From an uncultured Pelagibacteraceae bacterium (lineage in GTDB: Bacteria > Pseudomonadota > Alphaproteobacteria > Pelagibacterales > Pelagibacteraceae): 64,000 nucleotides of DNA. The notes under the pieces are model-generated. The model saw only the letters and a program-made list of their open reading frames with translations. It was not told where the DNA came from and did no database searches. Shown piece by piece: positions 57,489 through 64,000 of this stretch. Position numbers and translations under genes: made by a program. The DNA is taken from contig CACLHW010000001.1 of the NCBI GenBank assembly GCA_902606835.1, forward strand, positions 62,001-126,000, given 5' to 3'. The number at the start of each line of letters is the position of its first letter. Position 1 is the stretch's first letter.

Positions 57489-57641
57489 ATGGCAAGGTGT
57501 GGAAAAGTGTCCAATAAGTTGTATTTTGAGTCCAAAAAAGAATCTAAACTGAATCAAAGCAAGAACATCAAAACTAGATTTAGATATGGTGTGGATAACT
57601 ATTACTACAATATGAAAACTGTGCTAAAAAATTTAAACTAA
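57489..57641 (+). CDS. Possible small protein of 50 residues
   Basis: An ATG-initiated frame of 50 codons fills most of the gap between umuD and the GFA-like gene and ends 4 nt before the latter's ATG. The product is basic and rich in Lys, Asn, Ser and Tyr, with no signal peptide or membrane segment. I do not recognise a family. It contains an internal YYYNM stretch and two Lys-rich helices. No clear ribosome-binding site precedes the ATG. It may be a real small gene or only leader sequence. Confidence 0.4.
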   Translation: MARCGKVSNKLYFESKKESKLNQSKNIKTRFRYGVDNYYYNMKTVLKNLN

Positions 57642-57645
57642 AAAA

Positions 57646-58014
57646 ATGCGAAAATTAACTTGTCACTGCGAAGGGGTAGAGATTCAAGTCAAAATACCTG
57701 AAGAAGGATTTAAAAAAATTATGCGATGCAATTGCTCTTTGTGCAAAAGAAAAGGATATATCATAGGAGTAATTGGCCCAGAAGATTTAAAAGTTGTTAA
57801 AGGGGAAAATCTTTTAAAACTTTACCAATATCATACAAAAACTGCCAAACATTATTTTTGCTCTAATTGTGGTATTCACACGCATAATAATCCTAGAAGT
57901 AATCCAAAAATATATGGAATAAATGTAGCTTGTGTTGAAGGTATAAATCCTTTTGAATTAAAAAATGTAGCAGTTAATGATGGTATAAACCATCCTCTTG
58001 ATAAAAAAAAATGA
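57646..58014 (+). CDS. GFA-family (Mss4-like) zinc protein
   Basis: The 122-residue protein has the GFA/Mss4 cysteine pattern: LTCHCEGVEIQV, MRCNCSLCKRKG, and HYFCSNCGIHTHNNPRSNP, giving CxC, CxxC and CxxC zinc ligands. The family includes glutathione-dependent formaldehyde-activating enzyme and centromere protein V, but most bacterial members have no known substrate. It overlaps the glycerate kinase start by 4 nt, so the two are translationally coupled. Confidence 0.9.
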   Translation: MRKLTCHCEGVEIQVKIPEEGFKKIMRCNCSLCKRKGYIIGVIGPEDLKVVKGENLLKLYQYHTKTAKHYFCSNCGIHTHNNPRSNPKIYGINVACVEGINPFELKNVAVNDGINHPLDKKK

Positions 58015-58937
58015 GAAAAGCAGAGGAATGTTTTTTAAAAGTAAAAAATGATTATTTAAAATTTTTAAATAGAGAGCAAATTTTAGGAATATCTGCAAAA
58101 AATAAACTAAATAATTTAAAAAAAACATACATTCCGCTATCATTTTGGATTGAAAATAAATATAAAAAAAAGGGAGATACATTAATTTTAGGCTGTTCGG
58201 GTGGACAAGGTTCAGGAAAAACAACTATGGCAAAAATTTTAAAAATTATTTTAAATAAATTTTTTAATAGAAAAATTTTTGTTAGTTCAATTGATGATTT
58301 TTATAAAACTTCAAGAGAACGAGAAAAAATATCAAAAAATATACACCCCTTGCTTAAAATAAGAGGTGTTCCTGGCACACATGATATAAATTTAATTAAA
58401 AATTTTTTTAATATCATTAAAAAGAAAAAATTTAAAAAAATAATGCTACCTAGGTTTGATAAATCCAAGGATGATCGTTATAAAAAAAAATATTGGCATA
58501 CTATTAGTAAAAGACCAGAAATTGTAATATTAGAGGGCTGGTGCGTTGGTGCACAACCTCAATTAAATTCATCAATAATAAAGCCAATAAATATTCTTGA
58601 AAAATATGAAGATAAAGATTTATTTTGGAGAAGATATGTTAACGAAAAACTCAAAAATGAATATAAGAAAATTTTTAAAACAATAGACCATTTTATATTT
58701 ATTAAAGTTCCAAATTTTAAAATGGTTTTTAAATGGAGATTGCTTCAAGAAAATAAGCTGAGAAAAAAGTCGCATTGGGATAAAAAAATAATGTCTTATA
58801 ACAAAATAAAACGATTTATTATGTTTTATGAAAGAATTACTTTGCAAATGATTAAAGATTTGAGTAAATCTGCATCTGTAGTAATGTTATTAAAAAAAAA
58901 TCATGAAGTTAAAAAACTAATTTTTAGATCAAGATAA
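58011..58937 (+). CDS. D-glycerate 3-kinase (GLYK-like)
   Basis: The 308-residue P-loop kinase has Walker A GGQGSGKTT at about 64-72, SSIDDFYKTSRER, a family-typical PLLKIRGVPGTHDINL, LPRFDKSKDDRY and VILEGWCVGAQPQ. This arrangement is that of the plant GLYK/yeast YGR205W group, which phosphorylates D-glycerate to 3-phosphoglycerate, linking photorespiratory-type glycerate to glycolysis; pgk is in this window. It overlaps the GFA gene by ATGA and abuts the TolC-family gene. Substrate inferred from family. Confidence 0.87.
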   Translation: MRKAEECFLKVKNDYLKFLNREQILGISAKNKLNNLKKTYIPLSFWIENKYKKKGDTLILGCSGGQGSGKTTMAKILKIILNKFFNRKIFVSSIDDFYKTSREREKISKNIHPLLKIRGVPGTHDINLIKNFFNIIKKKKFKKIMLPRFDKSKDDRYKKKYWHTISKRPEIVILEGWCVGAQPQLNSSIIKPINILEKYEDKDLFWRRYVNEKLKNEYKKIFKTIDHFIFIKVPNFKMVFKWRLLQENKLRKKSHWDKKIMSYNKIKRFIMFYERITLQMIKDLSKSASVVMLLKKNHEVKKLIFRSR

Positions 58938-60221
58938 ATGAAATATTTTTTTAAAATTATTTTAATTTTTGTATTATTTTCTGGATTTAACGAGTCCAAA
59001 GCTAATGAATTATTAAAATCTCTTAAATTGGCTTATTTAAATAACTCAAAGCTAAATGCTGAAAGAGCAAATATGCGCGCTTCCAGAGAAGAGAAAAGAG
59101 AAGCTGTAAGTGAATTTTTACCCAATGTAACAATTTCTGGATATAAATCATCACAAGATAGCTTTAATTCGAATTTAGATGACGTCAATATTGATCCTAA
59201 AGAAAGATCAATTTTAGTGGAGCAAAAGATTTTTCAAGGTTTTAGCGGAGTTGCAAATTTGCAGAAAAAAAGAAAAGGTCAACAATTAGGTCAATTTAAA
59301 CTTAAAAAAGTTGAACAAGAAATTTTATTAGAAGCTGCTAAAGCTCATACTGAATTGTTATTAAATAAAAAGAAGGTTGATTATAATTTAATAAATTTGG
59401 ATTTATTGGAAAGGCAAGTTGAAACTGACCAAAATAGACTAGAAAAAGGTGAAATAAGTTTAACAGATTTAGCCCAGTCAGAATCTTCTTTGGCTGGAGC
59501 CCAAGCTGATTTAATAGCTGCACAAAATGATTTAGTTACTAGTAAGGCTAATTTTGAGAAAATAGTTGGAGAAAAATTAACTAATGATATTAAAGGCACA
59601 GAAGAAACTAACTTAAATTTACCCAAAAGCCTTGCGGAGGCTTATAAGATAGCAAATTTAGAGAATCCAAATTTACAAATAGCGACTTTAGAATATATGC
59701 AGGCAAAACTTGATGTGACCATAGCTGGTTCAGAACTTTCTCCAACGGCTACTCTTTCTTATGAACGGGCTGAACAAGACAACATTAGCTCAACAATTCA
59801 AGAAAGAACTCAAGAGACAGTTAAGGCAACAGCCAAATGGCCTTTATTTGCTGGAGGCAAGAATGCTTTTAACTATAGAAAATTTAAAGAAATTAAAAAT
59901 CAAAAAGAACTTTTGCTTGAGGATCAAAAAAAAACTACAGAAACCGAAGTAGCAAATGCTTGGTCTAGTTATCAATCTTCTAAAAGTGTTTTAGATTCAA
60001 TTAGATCTCAGGTTAAAGCAGCAGAAATTGCTAACGAAGGTATAACCCTAGAATATGAGTCTGGGAGCAGCAGAAGCACTTTAGAAGTGATTCAATCTAG
60101 ATCTATTTTACTGAATGCGAGAATTGATTTAGCCAGCTCAGAAAGAAATTTTCTTATTTCTCAATTCAACCTTTTGTCATCAATTGGCCGACTCACTGCA
60201 AAACAGTTAAATTTAATTTAG
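58938..60221 (+). CDS. tolC: TolC-family outer membrane efflux protein
   Basis: The 427-residue protein has a signal peptide (to about residue 23), and the twofold TolC organisation: two long alpha-helical halves with coiled-coil periodicity (LLEAAKAHTELLLNKKKVDYN, ETEVANAWSSYQSSKSVLDSI) separated by beta strands such as ERSILVEQKIFQGFSG. It forms trimeric channels for type I secretion or RND/MFS efflux. It directly follows the glycerate kinase gene. No inner-membrane partner is adjacent, so it may serve several pumps. Confidence 0.93.
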   Translation: MKYFFKIILIFVLFSGFNESKANELLKSLKLAYLNNSKLNAERANMRASREEKREAVSEFLPNVTISGYKSSQDSFNSNLDDVNIDPKERSILVEQKIFQGFSGVANLQKKRKGQQLGQFKLKKVEQEILLEAAKAHTELLLNKKKVDYNLINLDLLERQVETDQNRLEKGEISLTDLAQSESSLAGAQADLIAAQNDLVTSKANFEKIVGEKLTNDIKGTEETNLNLPKSLAEAYKIANLENPNLQIATLEYMQAKLDVTIAGSELSPTATLSYERAEQDNISSTIQERTQETVKATAKWPLFAGGKNAFNYRKFKEIKNQKELLLEDQKKTTETEVANAWSSYQSSKSVLDSIRSQVKAAEIANEGITLEYESGSSRSTLEVIQSRSILLNARIDLASSERNFLISQFNLLSSIGRLTAKQLNLI

Positions 60222-60276
60222 TTAATTATTTTAACTAATATTAAAAAAGCCATAATTCGGTGGGTTTAATTAGCTA

Positions 60277-60304
60277 TTGATAAAAAGAACAAAATGTGTA
60301 CATT
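60277..60304 (+). promoter_or_regulatory. Putative recA promoter with degenerate LexA box
   Basis: TTGATA (60277-60282) and TACATT (60299-60304) are 16 bp apart, upstream of recA. Between them, GAAC-N7-GTAC at 60287-60301 is, on the minus strand, GTAC-N7-GTTC, one base short of the exact LexA operator found before umuD. Placement between -35 and -10 fits repressor binding. Confidence 0.45.
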
Positions 60305-60350
60305 GAAAACAATGATTCGTTAACTAAACTTTATAAAAAAAAGGAAATTT

Positions 60351-61457
60351 ATGACTAAAAATAATCTAAAAATAGTAAAATCTGGAAAAAACCAAGAAGT
60401 AGAAAATAAACAGAAAAGTAAGGCTTTAGAAGCAGCCATAAGTCAAATAGATGAAAATTTTGGCAAAGGTTCAGTAATGAAACTTGGTCAAAAGGCTGCC
60501 ATAAATGTTGAGGCTATATCAACGGGTTCGCTAAGCTTAGATCTGGCGCTTGGAATTGGAGGACTTCCAAAAGGAAGAGTCATAGAAATTTATGGCCCAG
60601 AATCATCTGGAAAAACAACTTTGGCATTGCAAGTGGTAGCCGAAGCTCAAAAAACTGGAGGCATTTGTGGATTTGTTGATGCGGAGCATGCTTTAGATCC
60701 AGTTTATGCTAAAAAATTAGGCGTTAAAACAGAGGAACTTTTAATATCTCAACCAGACACAGGTGAACAAGCTTTAGAAATAGCTGATACACTAATTAAA
60801 TCTGGATCAATTTCAGTTTTAGTTGTTGATTCTGTGGCCGCACTAACCCCAAGAGCAGAATTAGAAGGAGAAATGGGAGATCATCATGTTGGTTTACAAT
60901 CAAGACTGATGAGTCAAGCTCTGAGAAAATTAACAAGTTCAATAGCGAAAACTAATACAATGGTTATTTTTATAAACCAAATAAGAATGAAAATTGGAAT
61001 TATGTTTGGAAATCCAGAAACAACATCAGGAGGAAATGCACTAAAATTTTATTCTTCAGTAAGAATGGATATTAGAAGAATAGGCGCAATTAAAGAAAAA
61101 GAACAAATTATAGGAAATTCTACTAGAGTAAAAGTGGTAAAAAATAAAGTTTCACCTCCATTTAAAGTAATCGAATTTGATTTGATGTACGGCAAAGGAA
61201 TAAGCAAATCAGGCGAATTAATTGATTTAGGAGCAAAGGCTGATGTAGTTGAAAAATCAGGCGCATGGTACGCATATAAAGGTGAAAAAATTGGTCAGGG
61301 TAGAGAGAATGCTAAAATCTACCTTGAAAAAAATCCAAAAATAGCCGCTGAGATTGAAATGGCTATTAGAACTAAAGCTGGCTTAATTTCCAAGAAAATA
61401 GAGGGAAATCCAGCTGTTGAGAAAACAGATACTGACAAAAAAAATCCAAATAATTAA
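60351..61457 (+). CDS. recA: Recombinase RecA
   Basis: RecA drives homologous pairing and stimulates self-cleavage of LexA and UmuD. The 368-residue protein has the Walker [10 protein letters not shown] at 82-90, [57 protein letters not shown]-type L1/L2 motifs, and an acidic/Lys-rich tail. AAGGAAA gives a good ribosome-binding site. recA followed by alaS is a typical alphaproteobacterial order, and umuDC lies upstream. A strong hairpin terminator follows. Confidence 0.99.
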   Translation: MTKNNLKIVKSGKNQEVENKQKSKALEAAISQIDENFGKGSVMKLGQKAAINVEAISTGSLSLDLALGIGGLPKGRVIEIYGPESSGKTTLALQVVAEAQKTGGICGFVDAEHALDPVYAKKLGVKTEELLISQPDTGEQALEIADTLIKSGSISVLVVDSVAALTPRAELEGEMGDHHVGLQSRLMSQALRKLTSSIAKTNTMVIFINQIRMKIGIMFGNPETTSGGNALKFYSSVRMDIRRIGAIKEKEQIIGNSTRVKVVKNKVSPPFKVIEFDLMYGKGISKSGELIDLGAKADVVEKSGAWYAYKGEKIGQGRENAKIYLEKNPKIAAEIEMAIRTKAGLISKKIEGNPAVEKTDTDKKNPNN

Positions 61458-61474
61458 TAATTAGCTCTCTTAAA

Positions 61475-61507
61475 AGAAAGGCGCCTTTAAAGGTGCCTTT
61501 CTTCTCT
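61475..61507 (+). terminator. Rho-independent terminator after recA
   Basis: AGAAAGGCGCC (61475-61485) and GGTGCCTTTCT (61492-61502) pair through 11 positions with one G:T wobble around a TTTAAA loop, followed by a short T-rich tract (TCTTCTCT). It lies 18 nt after the recA stop and 42 nt before alaS, separating the two transcripts. The tail is weak, so efficiency is uncertain. Confidence 0.85.
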
Positions 61508-61548
61508 ATCTAGACATCATTCTAAAAAACTGTATTTATATTAGATAG

Positions 61549-64000
61549 ATGGCTGAAAAAACATTAAAAAGTGTAAGAAAATCGTTTTTAAACTATTTTT
61601 CGAATAAAAATCACAAAATTGTAGATTCTAGCAATTTAGTTCCAAGCAATGATCCTACTCTTATGTTTACAAATTCTGGAATGGTACAATTTAAAAATGT
61701 TTTTACAGGTCTTGAAAAAAGAGATTATAAAAGAGCTACCACGTCACAGAAATGTGTTAGAGCTGGTGGAAAACATAATGACTTAGAAAATGTGGGTTAC
61801 ACACCAAGGCACCACACATTTTTTGAAATGCTAGGCAATTTTTCTTTTGGTGATTACTTCAAAGATGTGGCTATAGATTTAGCATGGAATTTAATAACTA
61901 AAGAATTCCAAATATCAAAAGATAAGCTTAGCGTTAGTGTATTTTCAGAAGATAAAGAAGCTTTCGATCTATGGAAAAAAATTGCAGGTTTGCCAGAAAG
62001 TAGAATTTACAAAATATCAACAAGTGATAATTTTTGGTCAATGGGAGATTTAGGTCCCTGTGGACCATGCTCTGAAATATTTTATGATCATGGAGAACAT
62101 TTGAAAGGTGGCCCTCCAGGAAGTAAAGACCAAGATGGAGATCGTTTTATAGAAATATGGAACTTGGTATTTATGCAATTTGAACAGGTTTCAAAAGATA
62201 AAAGAATAAATCTACCAAAACCATCAGTAGATACTGGAATGGGTTTAGAAAGAATTTCAGCCTTGCTTCAAGGCACACATGACAATTATGAAACAGATCA
62301 TTTTAAAACTTTAATCGAAGCCTCTTCAAATTTAACCAAAACTAAAGTAACTAAAGAAAATATATCAAGTCACAGAGTAATTGCAGACCATCTTAGAGCT
62401 AGTTCATTTTTAATTGCTGAAGGAGTTTTACCATCAAATGAAGGCAGAGGTTACGTTTTAAGAAGAATAATGAGACGAGGTATGAGACATTCGCATACTC
62501 TAGGCAGCAAGGAACCAATTTTTTATAAAATGATACCAACTTTGATTAGTGAAATGTCAGATTCTTATCCTGAGCTAAAGAGAGCGCAACCTTTAATTGT
62601 CGAAACTTTAAAAACTGAAGAAGAAAAATTTTCTTCATTGCTTAACAGAGGAATAGAAATTTTAGATGAAAATTTAAATAAAGTTAAAAATAATTACTTC
62701 CCTGGCGAAGTTGCATTTAAACTATACGATACTTATGGATTTCCACTAGATCTTACTGCAGATATTTTAAAAAATAAAAATATAAAAATTGATAATGCTG
62801 GTTTTGATAAAGAAATGGAAAAAAGTAAAAAATTAGCAAGAGCTAGCTGGAAAGGATCAGGTGATAAATCTTTAGATGAAAAATGGTTTAAAGTTAGAGA
62901 AAAACTTAATCCTACAGAATTTTTGGGCTATGAATTTGATAAACTTGAAGCTGTTGTTCTTAAAATATCTAAAGGTAAAGATTTTGTTAATGAAGCAAAA
63001 ACTGGAGATGAAGTGGAAATAATAACTAACCAAACACCGTTCTACGGTGAATCAGGAGGACAGGTTGGGGATCAAGGTATAATTTATTCTAATAAGTGTA
63101 AAATTGTTATCAAAGATACACAGAAAAAAATGGGAGATCTTCATGTTCATTATGGGAAAATTGAAAATGGATCTTTAAAGGTCAACGAAACTGTAAATTT
63201 AGAAATTGACTCGCGAAGAAGAAATGATGCTAGAGCTTATCATTCAGCAACACATTTGCTCCATGAGGCCCTAAGAAGAACTCTTGGCAAACATGTTACT
63301 CAAAAAGGATCTTTAGTTAGTCCCGAAAAACTTAGATTTGATTTTAGCCACAATAAACCTATTGAAAAAAAAGAAATTGAAAAAATAGAAAAATATGTAA
63401 ATGAAATGGTTCATTTAGGAACCGATGTTAAAACCAGGATTATGACACCTAAAGAAGCTGTAGCTAAAGGTGCTTTAGCTATGTTTGGAGAGAAGTACGG
63501 AGACGAGGTAAGAGTTCTATCTATGGGAAAAGAAAACGGTGGATATTTTTCTACTGAGCTTTGCGGAGGTACACATGTTAAAAATACAAAAGATATTGGA
63601 AAATTTAAAATTACCAGCCAATCATCAATCGCAGCAGGGGTTAGAAGAGTGGAAGCATTAAGAGAAAGACAATTAGAAGATTATGAAAAATCTTTAGAGA
63701 AAGATAAATCATTAAAAGAAAAAAATCTGAAAGATCAGATAGATTTAATAAAAAAAGAATTATCTAAATATAAAGTAAAACCTGATTACAAAGAAGATTT
63801 AGAATTATCAGAAAATATTAAAAGTTTAAATAAGCAATTAGATAAAATTAAAATTCAAAACATAATTAAGGATAAATCAAAAAATATTATTAAAGATAAA
63901 AAAATAGGTGCTTTTACTCTTAGACATCAAGTTCTTACTGATTTTCCTCCTAAGGAACTGAGAGATGTAGTGGACCAAAGTAAAAAAGATATCAAAAAAG
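61549..64000 (+). CDS. alaS: Alanyl-tRNA synthetase, N-terminal part (runs off window)
   Basis: 817 codons are visible and the frame is still open at the right edge; the family length is about 880, so only the C-terminal domain is missing. The class II core is clear ([66 protein letters not shown]), with the editing-domain zinc motif [11 protein letters not shown] and CGGTH further on. The start ATG lies 42 nt after the recA terminator, with no strong Shine-Dalgarno. It charges tRNA-Ala and clears Ser/Gly errors. Confidence 0.98.
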   Translation, partial: MAEKTLKSVRKSFLNYFSNKNHKIVDSSNLVPSNDPTLMFTNSGMVQFKNVFTGLEKRDYKRATTSQKCVRAGGKHNDLENVGYTPRHHTFFEMLGNFSFGDYFKDVAIDLAWNLITKEFQISKDKLSVSVFSEDKEAFDLWKKIAGLPESRIYKISTSDNFWSMGDLGPCGPCSEIFYDHGEHLKGGPPGSKDQDGDRFIEIWNLVFMQFEQVSKDKRINLPKPSVDTGMGLERISALLQGTHDNYETDHFKTLIEASSNLTKTKVTKENISSHRVIADHLRASSFLIAEGVLPSNEGRGYVLRRIMRRGMRHSHTLGSKEPIFYKMIPTLISEMSDSYPELKRAQPLIVETLKTEEEKFSSLLNRGIEILDENLNKVKNNYFPGEVAFKLYDTYGFPLDLTADILKNKNIKIDNAGFDKEMEKSKKLARASWKGSGDKSLDEKWFKVREKLNPTEFLGYEFDKLEAVVLKISKGKDFVNEAKTGDEVEIITNQTPFYGESGGQVGDQGIIYSNKCKIVIKDTQKKMGDLHVHYGKIENGSLKVNETVNLEIDSRRRNDARAYHSATHLLHEALRRTLGKHVTQKGSLVSPEKLRFDFSHNKPIEKKEIEKIEKYVNEMVHLGTDVKTRIMTPKEAVAKGALAMFGEKYGDEVRVLSMGKENGGYFSTELCGGTHVKNTKDIGKFKITSQSSIAAGVRRVEALRERQLEDYEKSLEKDKSLKEKNLKDQIDLIKKELSKYKVKPDYKEDLELSENIKSLNKQLDKIKIQNIIKDKSKNIIKDKKIGAFTLRHQVLTDFPPKELRDVVDQSKKDIKK

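Overview
The window looks like a stretch of a streamlined, AT-rich alphaproteobacterial chromosome, most probably a SAR11-type (Pelagibacterales) marine bacterium. The basis is the strong A/T bias (roughly 30 percent G+C by eye), Lys/Asn/Ile-rich proteins, near-zero intergenic space, many gene overlaps of 1 to 38 nt, and alphaproteobacterial gene orders (yebC-ruvC slot-tolQRAB-pal-cpoB, recA-alaS, tkt-gap-pgk next to zapA). The taxon is inferred; no rRNA is present to confirm it. No stretch longer than 300 bases lacks a gene; the largest gaps are about 198 bp (57448-57645, holding a possible 50-aa ORF) and 153 bp (37050-37202, nothing recognised).

Layout. 1-3000: the 3' part of a corrinoid-type ABC substrate-binding protein, translationally coupled to a large autotransporter-like surface protein with an unusual C-terminal coiled coil and membrane segment. 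3065-3386: initiator tRNA-fMet and rpsU (S21) with an apparent ATT start. 3447-11976 (minus): a tight ten-gene run read as tkt-gap-pgk-class I aldolase-thiE-efp-suhB-rpmE-trcR-purE. 12037-15403 (plus): a coiled-coil gene, zapA, 5-formyl-THF cyclo-ligase, ymdB, yebC and a phage-like RuvC-fold nuclease. 15465-21400: the Tol-Pal envelope system (tolQRAB, pal, cpoB) followed by tilS. 21471-27875: ftsH-folP-glmM-thiD-purA. 27877-33136 (minus): tsaC, an ABC-2 exporter pair, a GT17 glycosyltransferase, rluD and rpoH. 33162-43625: xseB-ispA, aroC, pdxH, ispB, an S49 peptidase, glyQ-glyS and pyruvate phosphate dikinase. 43638-53455: nadA-nadC-LON-domain gene, tRNA-Leu(GAG), a LysE-type exporter, ygfZ, pyrC, prpE, ferredoxin/ferredoxin reductase/GST and dksA. 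53545-57447: a GT39-GT2 pair converging on an SOS-type umuDC operon. 57489-64000: a small ORF, a GFA-like protein, glycerate kinase, a TolC-family protein, recA and the 5' part of alaS.

Functional themes. Central carbon genes (tkt, gap, pgk, aldolase, ppdK), NAD, pyrimidine and purine biosynthesis, isoprenoid chain synthesis, folate and thiamine salvage, translation factors and envelope maintenance dominate: ordinary core biology. The less ordinary points are the autotransporter-like protein that may reach from outer to inner membrane; an exact GTTC-N7-GTTC LexA-type box abutting umuD plus a degenerate one upstream of recA; a RuvC-like phage-type nuclease sitting where ruvC-ruvA-ruvB would be expected; the ATT start of rpsU; an initiator tRNA with a variant anticodon stem; and the near absence of hairpin terminators, only two strong ones being seen.
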